From positions 1,922,001 through 1,986,000 of the forward strand of contig JAWQEG010000477.1 in NCBI GenBank assembly GCA_033782935.1: DNA of 64,000 nucleotides, read 5' to 3'. A program made the position numbers and the translations under genes. The notes under the pieces are model-generated. The model had not been told where the DNA came from and searched no databases. It saw only the letters and a program-made list of their open reading frames with translations. Source of the stretch: Petrolisthes cinctipes (lineage: Eukaryota; Arthropoda; Malacostraca; Decapoda; Porcellanidae). Below are positions 13,953 to 28,800 of this stretch, piece after piece. Each line of letters starts with the position of its first letter. Position 1 is the first letter of the stretch.

Positions 13953-16900
13953 CAACATGCTCAAAATCGATGTTTTAGGTGCCCAAAAGTCGATATGTGC
14001 ATGCATCTTCAGTACCCGTTTATATCTCAAATTCAGGCTCAAAACACCCGAAAATTCGATATTTTGGGGTCCCAGAAGCGATCTGTACATGCCTACTCCG
14101 TGTTAGAGTATTTTTTTAAAATACAGGACCAAAACATGTTGAAAATCGATATTTTAGATGCCCAAAGTCAATATGTGCATGTATCTTCAGTACCCGTTTA
14201 TATCTCAAATTCAGGCTCAAAACACCCGAAAATTAAATATTTTGGGGTCCCAGAAGCAATCTGTACATGCCTACTCCGTGTTAGAGTATTTTCAAAATAC
14301 AGGCCAAAAACATACTGAAAATCGATCTTTTAGGTGCCCAAAAGTCGATATGTGCATACATCTTCAGTATCCGTTTATATCTCAAATTCAGGCTCAAAAA
14401 GCCCGAAAATTCAATATTTTGGGGTCCCAGAAGCAATCTGTACATGCCTACTCAGTGTTAGAGTATTTTCAAAATACAGGCCCAAAACATGCAGAAAATC
14501 GATATTTTAGATGCCCAAAGTCAATATGTGCATGTATCTTCTGTACCCGTTTATATCTCAAATTGTGGCTCAAAACCCCCGAAAATTCAATATTTTGGGG
14601 TCCCAGAAGCAATTTGTATATGCCTACTCAGTGCTAGAATATTTTCAAAATATAGGCTCAAAACATGCTTAAAATCGATATTTTAGGTGCCCAAAAGTCG
14701 ATATGTGCATGCATCTTCAGTACCCGTTTATATCTCAAATTTAGGCTCAAAACACCCGAAAATTCGATATTTTGGGGCCCCAGAAGCGATCTGTACATGC
14801 CTACTCCGTGTTAGAGTATTTTTAAAATTCAGGCCCAAAACATGCTAAAAATCGATATTTTTGGTGCCCAAAGTCAATATGGGTATGCATCTTCTATACT
14901 CGTTTATATCTCAAATTCAGGCTCAAAACACCCGAAAATTCGATATTTGTTGTCCCAGAAGCGATTTCTACATGCCTACTCAGTGGTAGAAGGTTTTCAA
15001 AATATAGGCTCAAAACATGCTCAAAATCGATATTTTAGGTGCCCAAAAGTCGATATGTGCATGCATCTTCTGTACTCGTTTATATCTCAAATTCAAGCTC
15101 AAAACACCCGAAAATTCGATATTTTGGGGTCCCAGAAACGATCTGTACATGCCTACTCAGTGCTAGAATATTTTCAAAATATAGGCTCAAAACATGCTAA
15201 AAATCGATATTTTAGGTGCGTAAAGGCAATATCTCAAATTCAGGCCCAAAACACCCGAAAATGCGATATTTTGGAGTCCCAGAAGCGATCTGTACATTCC
15301 TACTCCGTGTTAGAGTATTTTCAAAATACAGGCCCAAAACATGCTCAAAATCGATGTTTTAGGTGCCCAAAAGTCGATATGTGCATGCATCTTCAGTACC
15401 CGTTTATATCTCAAATTTAGGCTAAAAACTCCCAAAAATTCGATATTTTGGGGTCCCAGAAGCGATCTGTACATGCCTACTCCGTGTTAGAGTATTTTCA
15501 AAATACAGGCCCAAAACATGCTGAAAATCGATAATTTAGATGCCCAAAGTCAATATGTGCATGTAACTTCTGTACCCGTTTATATCTCAAATTCAGGCTC
15601 AAAACACCCGAAAATTCAATATTTTGGTGTCCCAGAAGCGATCTGTACATGCCTACTCAGTGCTAGAATATTTTCAAAATATAGGCTCAAAACATGCTAA
15701 AAATCGATATTTTAGGTGAGTAAAGTCGATATCTCAAATTCAGTCCCAAAACACCCGAAAATTCGATATTTTGGGGTCCCAGAAGCGATCTGTACATGCC
15801 TACTCCGTGTTAGAGTATTTTCAAAATACAGGCCCAAAACATGCTGAAAATCGATAATTTAGATACCCAAAATCAATATGTGCATGTATCTTCTGTACCC
15901 GTTTATATCTCAAATTCAGGCTCAAAACACCCGAAAATTAAATATTTTGGGGTTCCAGAAGCAATCTGTACATGCCTACTCAGTGCTAGAATATTTTCAA
16001 AATATTAGCTAAAAACATGCTAAAAATCGATATTTTAGGTGCCAAAAAGACGATATCTCAAATTCAGTCCCAAAACACCCGAAACTTCGATATTTAGGGG
16101 TACCAGAAGCGATCTGTACATGCCTACTCCGTGTTAGAGTATTTTCAAAATACAGGCCAAAAACATACTGAAAATCGATCTTTTAGGTGCCCAAAAGTCG
16201 ATATGTGCATGCATCTTCTGTACCCGTTTATATCTCAAATTCTGGCCCTAAACACCCGAAATTTCGATAATTTGGGGTCCCAGAAGCGATCTGTACTGGC
16301 CTACTCCGTGTTAGAGTATTTTCAAAATTCAGGCCCAAAACATGCTGAATATCGATATTTTTGGTGCCCAAAGTCAATATGTGTATGCATCTTCTATCCT
16401 CGTTTATATCTCAAATTCAGGCTCAAAACACCCGAAAATTCGATATTTTGGGGTCCCAGAAGCGATCTGTACATGCCTACTCAGTGTTACAGTATTTACA
16501 AAATACAGGCCCAAACCATGCTCAAAATCGATGTTTTAGGTGCCCAAAAGTCGATATGTGCTTGCATCTTCAGCACACGTTTATATCTCAAATTCAGGCT
16601 CAAAACACCCGAAAATTCGATATTTTGGGGTCCCAGAAGCGATCTGTACATTCCTACTCCGTGTTAGAGTATTTTCAAAATACAGGCCCAAAACATGCTG
16701 AAAATCGATATTTTAGATGCCCAAAGTCAATATGTGCATGCATCTTCTGTACCCGTTTATATCTCAAATTCTGGCCCTAAACACCCGAAAATTCAATATT
16801 TTGGGGTCCCAGAAGCAATCTGTACATGCCTACTCAGTGCTAGAATATTTTCAAAATATAGGCTAAAAACATGCTAAAAATCGATCTTTTAGGTGCCAAA

Positions 16901-19900
16901 AAGTCGATATCTCAAATTAAGGCCCAAAACACCCTAAAATTCGATATTTAGGGGTCCCAGAAGCGATCTGTACATGCCTACTCTGTGTTAGAGTATTTTC
17001 AAAATACAGGCCTAAAACATGCTCAAAATCGATGTTTTAGGTGCCAAAAAGTCGATATGAGCATGGATATTCAGTACCCGTTTATATCATAAATTCAGGC
17101 TCAAAACACCCGAAAATTCGATATTTTGGGGTCCCAGAAGCAATCTGTACATTCCTACTTAGTGCTAGAATATTTTCAAAATATAGGCTAAAAACATGCT
17201 AAAAATCGATATTTTAGGTGCTAAAAAGTCGATATCTCAAATTAAGGCCCAAAACACCCGAAAATTCGATATTTAGGGGTCCCAGAAGCGATCTGTACAT
17301 GCCTACTCCGTGTTAGAGTATTTTCAAAATACAGGCCCAAAACATGCTGAAAATCGATATTTTAGATGCCCAAAGTCAATATGTGCATGCATCTTCTGTA
17401 CCCGTTTATATCTCAAATTCTGGCCCTAAACACCCGAAAATTCAATATTTTGGGGTCTCAGAAGCAATCTGTACATGCCTACTCAGTGCTAGAATATTTT
17501 TAAAATATAGGCTAAAAACATGCTAAAAATCGATATTTTAGGTGCCAAAAAGTCGATATCTCAAATTAAGGCCCAAAACACCCGAAAATTCGATATTTAG
17601 GGGTCCCAGAAGCGATTTGTACATGCCTACTCCGTGTTAGGGTATTTTAAAAAAAAAGGCCTAAAACATGCTCAAAATAGATGTTTTAGGAGCCAAAAAG
17701 TCGATATGTGCATGGATATTCAGTACCCGTTTATACTTCAAATTCAGGCTCAAAACACCCGAAAATTCGATATTTTGGGGTCCCAGAAGCAATCTGTACA
17801 TTCCTACTTAGTGCTAGATTATTTTCAAAATATAGGCTAAAAACATGCTAAAAATCGATATTTTAGGTGCCAAAAAGTCGATATCTCAAATTAAGGCCCA
17901 AAACACCCGAAAATTCGATATTTAGGGGTCCCAGAAGCGATCTGTACATGCCTACTCCGTGTTAGAGTATTTCAAAATACAGGCCAAAAACATACTGAAA
18001 ATCGATCTTTTAGGTGCCCAAAAGTCGATATGTGCATGCATCTTCTGTACCCGTTTATATCTCAAATTCTGGCCCTAAACACCCGAAAATTCGATATTTT
18101 TGGGTCCTAGAAGCGATCTGTACATGCCTACTCAGTGCTAGAATGTTTTCAAAATATAGGCTCAAAACATGCTCAAAATCGATATTTTAGGTGCCCAAAA
18201 GTCAATATGTTCATGAATCTTCTGTACTCATTTATATCTCAAATTCAAGCTCAAAACACCCGAAAATTCGATATTTATGGGTCCCAGAAGCGATCTGTAC
18301 ATGCCTACTCAGTATTAGAATATTTTCAAAGTATAGGCTAAAAACATGCAAAAAATCGATATTTTAGGTGCGTAAAGGCGATATCTCAAATTCAGGCCCA
18401 AAACACCCGAAAATTCGATATTTTGGGTTCCCAGAAGCAATCTGTACATGCCTACTCAGTGCTAGAATGTTTTCAAAATATAGGCTCTAAACATGCTCGA
18501 AATCGATATTTTTGGTGCCCAAAAGTCGATATGTGCATGCATCTTCTGTACTCGTTTATATCTCAAATTCAAGCTCAAAACGCCCGAAAATTCGATATTT
18601 AGGGGTCCCAGAAGCGATCTGTACATGCCTACTCAGTGCTAGAATATTTTCAAAATATAGGCTCAAAACATGCTAAAAATCGATATTTTAGGTGCGTATA
18701 GGCGATATCTCAAATTCAGGCCCTAAACACCCGAAAATTCGATATTCAATATTTTGGGGTCCCAGAAGCAATCTGTACATGCCTACTCAGTGCTAGAATA
18801 TTTTCAAAATATAGGCAAAAAACATGTTAAAAATCGATATTTTAGGTGCCAAAAAGTCTCTATCTCAAATTGTGGCCCAAAACACCCGAACATTTGATAT
18901 TTAGGGGTCCCAGAAGCGATCTGTACATGCCTACTCCGTGTTAGAGTATTTTCAAAATACAGGCCAAAAACATACTGAAAATCGATCTTTTAGGTTCCCA
19001 AAAGTCGATATGTGCATGCATCTTCTGTACCCGTTTATATTTAAATTCTGGCCCTAAACACCCGAAAATTCGATATTTTGGGGTCCCAGAAGGGATCTGT
19101 ACATGCCTACTCAGTGCTAGAATGTTTTCAAAATATAGGCTCAAAACATGCTCAAAATCGATATTTTAGGTGCCCAAAAGTCGATATGTGCATGCATCTT
19201 CTGTACTCGTTTATATCTCAAATTCAGGCTCAAAACACCCGAAAATTCGATATTTTTGGGTCCCAGAAGCGATCTGTACATGCCTACTCAGTGCTAGAAT
19301 ATTTTCAAAATATAGGCTCAAAACATGCTAAAAATCGATATTTTAGGTGCGTAAAGGCGATATCTCAAATTCAGGCCCAAAACACCCGAAAATTCGATAT
19401 TATGGGGTCCCAGAAGCAATCTGTACATGCCTACTCCGTGTTAGAGTATTTTCAAAATACAGGCCCAAAACATGCTCAAAATCGATGTTTTAGGTGCCCA
19501 AAAGTCGATATGTGCATGCATCTTCAGTACACGTTTATATCTCAAATTCAGGCTCAAAACACCCGAAAATTCGATATTTTGGGGTCCCAGAAGCGATCTG
19601 TACATGCCTACTCCGTGTTAGAGTATTTTCAAAATACAGGCCCAAAACATGCTGAAAATCGATATTTTAGATGCCCAAAGTCAATATGTGCATGTACCTT
19701 CTGTACTCGTTTATATCTCAAATTCAGGCTCAAAACACCCGAAAATTCAATAATTTGGGGTCCCAGAAGCAATCTGTACATACCTATTCAGAGCTAGAAT
19801 ATTTTCAAAATATAGGCTAAAAACATGCTAAAAATCGACATTTTAGGTGCCAAAAAATCGATATCTCAAATTCAGTCCCAAAACTCCCGAAACTTCGATA

Positions 19901-22900
19901 TTTAGGGGTCCCAGAAGGGATCTGTACATGCCTACTCCGTGTTAAAGTATTTTCAAAATACAGGCCACAAACATACTGAAAATCGATCTTTTAGGTGACC
20001 AAAAGTCGATATGTGCATGCATCTTCTGTACCCGTTTATATCTCAAATTCTGGCCCTAAACACCCGAAAATTCGATATTTTGGGGTCCCAGAAGCGATCT
20101 GTACATGCCTACTCCGTTTTAGAGTATTTTCAAAATTCAGGCCCAAAACATGCTGAAAATCGATATTTTTGGTGCCCAAAGTCATTATGTGTATGCAACT
20201 TCTATACTTGTTTATATCTCAAATTCTGGCTCAAAACACCCGAAAATTCGATATTTTGGGGTCCCAGAAGCGGTCTGTAAATGCCTACTCCGTGTTAGAG
20301 TATTTTCAATATACAAGCCAAAAACATACTGAAAATCGATCTTTTAGGTGCCCAAAAGTCGATATGTGCATGCATCTTCAGTATCCGTTTATATCTCAAA
20401 TTGTGTCTCAAAAAGCCCGAAAATTCAATATTTTAGGGTCCCAGAAGCAATCTGTACATGCCTACTCAGTGTTAGAGTATTTTCATAATACAGGCCCAAA
20501 ACATGCTGAAAATCGATAATTTAGATGCCCAAAGTCAATATGTGCATGTAACTTCTGTACCCGTTTATATCTCAAATTCAGGCTCAAAACACCCGAAAAT
20601 TCAATATTTTAGGGTCCCAGAAGCAATCTGTACATGCCTACTCAGTGCTAGAATATTTTCAAAATATAGGCTCAAAACATGCTAAAAATCGATATTTTAG
20701 GTGCGTAAAGGCGATATCTCAAATTCAGGCCCCAAACACCCGAAAATTCGATATTTTAGGGTCCCAGAAGCGATCTGTACATGCCTACTCCGTGTGCATG
20801 CATCTTCAGTACCCGTTTATATCTCAAATTCAGGCTCAAAACACACGAAAATTCGATATTTTGGGTCCCAGAAGCGATCTGTACATGCCTACTCCGTGTT
20901 AGAGTATTTTCAAAATACATGCCCTAAACATGCTGAAAATCGATATTTTAGATGCCCAAAGTCAATATGTGCATGCATCTTCTGTACCCGTTTATATCTC
21001 AAATTTTGGCCCTAAACACCCGAAAATTTAATATTTTGGGGTCCCAGAAGCAATCTGTACATACCTACTCAGTGCTAGAATATTTTCAAAATATAGGCTA
21101 AAAACTTGATAAAAATCGATATTTTAGGTGCCAAAAAGTCGATATCTCAAATTAAGGCCCAAAACACCCGAAAATTCGATATTTAGGGGTCCCAGAAGCG
21201 ATCTGTACATGCCTACTCCCTGTTAGAGTACTTTCAAAATACAGGCCAAAAACATACTGAAAATCGATGTTATAGGTGCCTAAAAGTCGATATGTGCATG
21301 CATCTTCAGTACCCGTTTATATCTCAAATTCAGGCTCAAAACACACGAAAATTCGATATTTTGGGTCCCAGAAGCGATCTGTACATGCCTACTCAGTGCT
21401 AGAATGTTTTCAAAATAGAGGCTCACAACATGCTCAAAATCGATATTTTAGGTGCCCAAAAGTCGATATGTGCATGCATCTTCTGTACTCGTTTATATCT
21501 CAAATTCAAGCTCAAAACACCCGAAAATTCGATAATTTGGGGTCCCAGAAGCGATCTGTACATGCCTACTCCGTGTTAGAGTATTCTTCAAAATTCAGGA
21601 CCAAAACATGCTGAAAATCGATATTTTTGGTGCCCAAAGTCAATATGTGTATACATCTTCTACCCTCGTTTATATCTCAAATTCAGGCTCAAAACACCCG
21701 AATTATTCGATATTTTGGGGTCCCAGAAGCGATCTGTACATGCCTTCTCCGTGTTAGAGTATTTTCAAAATACAGGCCCAAAACATGCTGAAAATCGATA
21801 TTTTAGATGCCCAAAGTCAATATGTGCATGTATCTTCTGTATCCGTTTATATCTCAAATTCAGGCTCAAAACACCCGAAAATTCAATATTTTGGCGTCCC
21901 AGAAGCAATCTGTACATACCTATTCAGAGCTAGAATATTTTCAAAATATAGGCTAAAAACATGCTAAAAATCGACATTTTAGGTGCCAAAAAATCGATAT
22001 CTCAAATTCAGTCCCAAAACACCCGAAAATTCGATATTTAGGGGTCCCAGAAGGGATCTGTACATGCCTACTCCGTGTTAGAGTATTTTCCAAATACAGA
22101 CCAAAAACATACTGAAAATCGATCTTTTAGGTGCCCAAAAGTCGATATGTGCATGCATCTTCTGTACCCGTTTATATCTCAAATTCTGGCCCTAAACACC
22201 CGAAAATTCGATATTTTGGGGTCCCAGAAGCGATCTGTACATGCCTACTCCGTTTTAGAGTATTTTCAAAATTCAGGCCCAAAACATGCTGAAAATCGAT
22301 ATTTTTGGTGCCCAAAGTCATTATGTGTATGCAACTTCTATACTTGTTTATATCTCAAATTCTGGCTCAAAACAACCGAAAATTCGATATTTTGGGGTCC
22401 CAGAAGCGATCTGTAAATGCCTACTCCGTGTTAGAGTATTTTCAAAATACAGGCCAAAAACATACTGAAAATCGATCTTTTAGGTGCCCAAAAGTCGATA
22501 TGTGCATGCATCATCAGTATCCGTTTATATCTCAAATTGTGGCTCAAAAATCCCGAAAATTCAATATTTTGGGGTCCCAGAAGCAATCTGTACATGCCTA
22601 CTCAGTGCTAGAATATTTTCAAAATATAGGCTCAAAACATGCTCAAAACCGATATTTCAGGTGCCCAAAAGTCGATATGTGCATGCATCTTCTGTACCCG
22701 TAAATATCTCAAATTCTGTCCCAAAACACCCGAAAATTCAATATTTTGAGGTCCCAGAATCGATCTGTACATGCCTACTCTGTGCTAGAATATTTTAAAA
22801 TATAGGCTAAAAACATGCTAAAATCGATATTTTAGGTGCGTAAAGGCGATATCTCAAATTCAGGCCCAAAACACCCGAAAATTCGATATTTTGGGGTCCC

Positions 22901-25837
22901 AGAAGCGATCTGTACATGCCTACTCAGTGCTAGAATATTTTCAAAAAATAGGCTCAAAACATGCTAAAAATCGATATTTTAGGTGCGTAAAGGCAATATC
23001 TCAAATTAAGGCCCAAAACACCCGAAAATTCGATATTTTGGAGTCCCAGAAGCGATCTGTACATGCCTACTCCGTGTTAGAGTATTTTCAAAATACAGGC
23101 CAAAAACATGCTCAAAATCGATGTTCTAGGTGCCCAAAAGTCGATATGTGCATGCATCTTCAGTACCCGTTTATATCTCAAATTTAGGCTCAAAACACCC
23201 GAAAATTCGATATTTGGGGGTCCCAGAAGCGATCTGTACATGCCTACTCCGAGTTAGAGTATTTTCAAAATACAGGCCCAAAACATGCTGAAAATCGATA
23301 ATTTATATTCCCAAAGTCATTATGTGCATGTAACTTCTGTACCCGTTTATATCTCAAATTCAGGCTCAAAACACCCGAAAATTCAATATTTTGGGGTCCC
23401 AGAAGCGTTCTGTACATGCCTACTCAGTGCTAGAATATTTTCAAAATATAGGCTCAAAACATGCTAAAATCGATATTTTAGGTGCGTAAAGGCGATATCT
23501 CAAATTCAGGCCCCAAACACCCGAAAATTCGATATTTTAGGGGCCCAGAAGCGATCTGTACATGCCTACTCCGTGTGCATGCATCTTCAGTACCTGTTTA
23601 TATCTCAAATTCATTCTCAAAACACCCGAAAATTCGATATTTTGGGGTCCCAGAAGCGATCTGTACATGCCTACTCCGTGTTAGAGTATTTTCAAAATAC
23701 AGGCCCAAAACATGCTGAAAATCGATATTTTAGTTGCCCAAAGTCAATATGTGCATGCATCTTCTGTACCCGTTTATATCTCAAATTCTGGCCCTAAACA
23801 CCCGAAAATTCGATGTTTTGGGGTCCCAGAAGCGATTTGTACATGCTTACTCAGTATTAGAATATTTTCAAAATATAGGCTAAAAACATGCTAAAAATCG
23901 ATATTTTAGGTGCATAAAGGCGATATCTCAAATTCAGGCCCAAAACACCCGAAAATTCGATATTTAGGGGTCCCAGAAGCGATCTGAACATGCCTACTCA
24001 GTGCTAGAATGTTTTCAAAATATAGGCTCAAAACATGCTCAAAATCGATATTTTTGGTGCCCAAAAGTCGATATGTGCATGCATCTTCTGTACTCGTTTA
24101 TATCTCAAATTCAAGCTCAAAACACCCGAAAATTCGATATTTAGGGGTCCCAGAAGCGATCTGTACATGCCTACTCAGTGCTAGAATATTTTCAAAATAT
24201 AGGCTCAAAACATGCTAAAAATCGATATTTTAGGTGCGTATAGGCGATATCTCAAATTCAGGCCCGAAACACCCGAAAATTCGATATTCAATATTTTGGG
24301 GTCCCAGAAGCAATCTGTACATGCCTACTCAGTGCTAGAATATTTTCTAAATATAGGCTAAAAACATGTTAAAAATCGATATTTTAGGTGCCAAAAAGTC
24401 GATATCTCAAATTAAGGCCCAAAACAACCGAAAATTCGATATTTTGGGGTCCCAGAAGCGATCTGTAAATGCCTACTCCGTGTTAGAGTATTTTCAAAAT
24501 ACAGGCCAAAAACATACTGAAAATCGATCTTTTAGGAGCCCAAAAGTCGATATGTGCATGCATCTTCTGTACCCGTTAATATCTCAAATTCTGGCCCTAA
24601 ACACCCGAAAATTCGATATTTTGGGGTCCCAGAAGCGATCTGTACATGCCTACTCCGTGTTAGAGTATTTACAAAATACAGGCATAATACATGCTCAAAA
24701 TCGATGTTTTAGGTGCCCAAAAGTCGATATGTGCATTCATCTTCTGTACCCGTTTATATCTCAAATTCTGGCCCTAAACACCCGAAAATTCGATGTTTTG
24801 GGGTCCCAGAAGCGATCTGTACATGCCTACTCAGTGCTAGAATGTTTTCAAAATATAGGCTTAAAACATGCTCAAAATCGATATTTTGGGTGCCAAAAAG
24901 TCGATATCTCAAATTAAGTCCCAAAACACCCGAAAATTCGATATTTAGGGGTCCCAGAAGGGATCTGTACATGCCTACTCCGTGTTAGAGTATTTTCAAA
25001 ATACAGGCCAAAAACATACTGAAAATCGATCCTTTAGGTGCCCAAAAGTCGATATGTGCATGCATCTTCTGTACCCGTTTATATCTCAAATTCTGGCCCT
25101 AAACACCCGAAAATTCGATATTTGGGTTCCCAGAAGCAATCTGTACATGCCTACTCAGTGCTAGAATGTTTTCAAAATATAGGCTCAAAACATGCTCAAA
25201 ATCGATATTTTAGGTTCCCAAAAGTCGATATGTGAATGCATCTTCTGTACGCGTTTATATCTCAAATTCAGGCTCAAAACACCCGAAAATTCGATATTTT
25301 TGGGTCACAGAAGCGATCTGTACATGCCTACTCAGTGCTAGAATATTTTCAAAATATAGGCTAAAAACATGCTAAAAATCGATATTTTAGGTGCGTAAAG
25401 GCGATATCTCAAATTCAGGCCCAAAACACCCGAAAATTCGATATTATGGGGTCCCAGAAGCGATCTGTACATGCCTACTCCGTGTTAGAGTATTTTCAAA
25501 ATACATGCCCAAAACATGCTGAAAATCGATATTTTAGATGCCCAAAGTCAATATGTGCTTGTATCTTCTGTACCCGTTTATATCTCAAATTCAGGCTCAA
25601 AACACCCGAAAATTCAATATTTTGGGGTCCCAGAAGCAATCTGTACATGCCTACTCAGTGCTAGAATATTTTTTTATAAATATAGGCTCAAAACATGCTA
25701 AAAATCGATATTTTAGGTGCGTAAAGGCGATATCTCAAATTCAGGCCCAAAACACCCGAAAATTCGATATTATGGGGTCCCAGAAGCAATCTGTACATGC
25801 CTACTCCGTGTTAGAGTATTTTCAAAATACAGGCCCA
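13953..25837 (+). repeat. 11,885-bp tandem segmental duplication, copy 1
   Basis: From about 13953 to about 25790 every monomer variant recurs 11,885 bp downstream (11,709 bp after one deletion). Rare private variants are shared: a poly-T expansion in the TATTTTTTTAAAATAC box near 14110, a poly-A run near 17650, hybrid monomers of about 104 bp near 20780 and 23560, and the GATATTCAATATTTT insertion near 18745 and 24290. Left of about 13950 the match stops (CCTACAAC versus CCCAAAAC). The unit spans roughly 70 monomers. Boundaries are estimated from where the alignment fails and are good to a few tens of bases. Confidence 0.88.
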
Positions 25838-28800
25838 AAACATGCTCAAAATCGATGTTTTAGGTGCCCAAAAGTCGATATGTGCATGCATCTTCAGTAC
25901 CCGTTTATATCTCAAATTCAGGCTCAAAACACCCGAAAATTCGATATTTTGGGGTCCCAGAAGCGATCTGTACATGCCTACTCCGTGTTAGAGTATTTTT
26001 TTAAAATACAGGACCAAAACATGTTGAAAATCGATATTTTAGATGCCCAAAGTCAATATGTGCATGTATCTTCAGTACCCGTTTATATCTCAAATTCAGG
26101 CTCAAAACACCCGAAAATTAAATATTTTGGGGTCCCAGAAGCAATCTGTACATGCCTACTCCGTGTTAGAGTATTTTCAAAATACAGGCCAAAAACATAC
26201 TGAAAATCGATCTTTTAGGTGCCCAAAAGTCGATATGTGCATACATCTTCAGTATCCGTTTATATCTCAAATTCAGGCTCAAAAAGCCCGAAAATTCAAT
26301 ATTTTGGGGTCCCAGAAGCAATCTGTACATGCCTACTCAGTGTTAGAGTATTTTCAAAATACAGGCCCAAAACATGCAGAAAATCGATATTTTAGATGCC
26401 CAAAGTCAATATGTGCATGTATCTTCTGTACCCGTTTATATCTCAAATTGTGGCTCAAAACCCCCGAAAATTCAATATTTTGGGGTCCCAGAAGCAATTT
26501 GTATATGCCTACTCAGTGCTAGAATATTTTCAAAATATAGGCTCAAAACATGCTTAAAATCGATATTTTAGGTGCCCAAAAGTCGATATGTGCATGCATC
26601 TTCAGTACCCGTTTATATCTCAAATTTAGGCTCAAAACACCCGAAAATTCGATATTTTGGGGCCCCAGAAGCGATCTGTACATGCCTACTCCGTGTTAGA
26701 GTATTTTTAAAATTCAGGCCCAAAACATGCTAAAAATCGATATTTTTGGTGCCCAAAGTCAATATGGGTATGCATCTTCTATACTCGTTTATATCTCAAA
26801 TTCAGGCTCAAAACACCCGAAAATTCGATATTTGTTGTCCCAGAAGCGATTTCTACATGCCTACTCAGTGGTAGAAGGTTTTCAAAATATAGGCTCAAAA
26901 CATGCTCAAAATCGATATTTTAGGTGCCCAAAAGTCGATATGTGCATGCATCTTCTGTACTCGTTTATATCTCAAATTCAAGCTCAAAACACCCGAAAAT
27001 TCGATATTTTGGGGTCCCAGAAACGATCTGTACATGCCTACTCAGTGCTGGAATATTTTCAAAATATAGGCTCAAAACATGCTAAAAATCGATATTTTAG
27101 GTGCGTAAAGGCAATATCTCAAATTCAGGCCCAAAACACCCGAAAATGCGATATTTTGGAGTCCCAGAAGCGATCTGTACATGCCTACTCCGTGTTAGAG
27201 TATTTTCAAAATACAGGCCCAAAACATGCTCAAAATCGATGTTTTAGGTGCCCAAAAGTCGATATGTGCATGCATCTTCAGTACCCGTTTATATCTCAAA
27301 TTTAGGCTAAAAACTCCCAAAAATTCGATATTTTGGGGTCCCAGAAGCGATCTGTACATGCCTACTCCGTGTTAGAGTATTTTCAAAATACAGGCCCAAA
27401 ACATGCTGAAAATCGATAATTTAGATGCCCAAAGTCAATATGTGCATGTAACTTCTGTACCCGTTTATATCTCAAATTCAGGCTCAAAACACCCGAAAAT
27501 TCAATATTTTGGGGTCCCAGAAGCGATCTGTACATGCCTACTCAGTGCTAGAATATTTTCAAAATATAGGCTCAAAACATGCTAAAAATCGATATTTTAG
27601 GTGCGTAAAGTCGATATCTCAAATTCAGTCCCAAAACACCCGAAAATTCGATATTTTGGGGTCCCAGAAGCGATCTGTACATGCCTACTCCGTGTTAGAG
27701 TATTTTCAAAATACAGGCCCAAAACATGCTGAAAATCGATAATTTAGATACCCAAAATCAATATGTGCATGTATCTTCTGTACCCGTTTATATCTCAAAT
27801 TCAGGCTCAAAACACCCGAAAATTAAATATTTTGGGGTTCCAGAAGCAATCTGTACATGCCTACTCAGTGCTAGAATATTTTCAAAATATTAGCTAAAAA
27901 CATGCTAAAAATCGATATTTTAGGTGCCAAAAAGACGATATCTCAAATTCAGTCCCAAAACACCCGAAACTTCGATATTTAAGGGTACCAGAAGCGATCT
28001 GTACATGCCTACTCCGTGTTAGAGTATTTTCAAAATACAGGCCAAAAACATACTGAAAATCGATCTTTTAGGTGCCCAAAAGTCGATATGTGCATGCATC
28101 TTCTGTACCCGTTTATATCTCAAATTCTGGCCCTAAACACCCGAAAATTCGATAATTTGGGGTCCCAGAAGCGATCTGTACTGGCCTACTCCGTGTTAGA
28201 GTATTTTCAAAATTCAGGCCCAAAACATGCTGAATATCGATATTTTTGGTGCCCAAAGTCAATATGTGTATGCATCTTCTATCCTCGTTTATATCTCAAA
28301 TTCAGGCTCAAAACACCCGAAAATTCGATATTTTGGGGTCCCAGAAGCGATCTGTACATGCCTACTCAGTGTTACAGTATTTACAAAATACAGGCCCAAA
28401 CCATGCTCAAAATCGATGTTTTAGGTGCCCAAAAGTCGATATGTGCTTGCATCTTCAGCACACGTTTATATCTCAAATTCAGGCTCAAAACACCCGAAAA
28501 TTCGATATTTTGGGGTCCCAGAAGCGATCTGTACATTCCTACTCCGTGTTAGAGTATTTTCAAAATACAGGCCCAAAACATGCTGAAAATCGATATTTTA
28601 GATGCCCAAAGTCAATATGTGCATGCATCTTCTGTACCCGTTTATATCTCAAATTCTGGCCCTAAACACCCGAAAATTCAATATTTTGGGGTCCCAGAAG
28701 CAATCTGTACATGCCTACTCAGTGCTAGAATATTTTCAAAATATAGGCTAAAAACATGCTAAAAATCGATCTTTTAGGTGCCAAAAAGTCGATATCTCAA

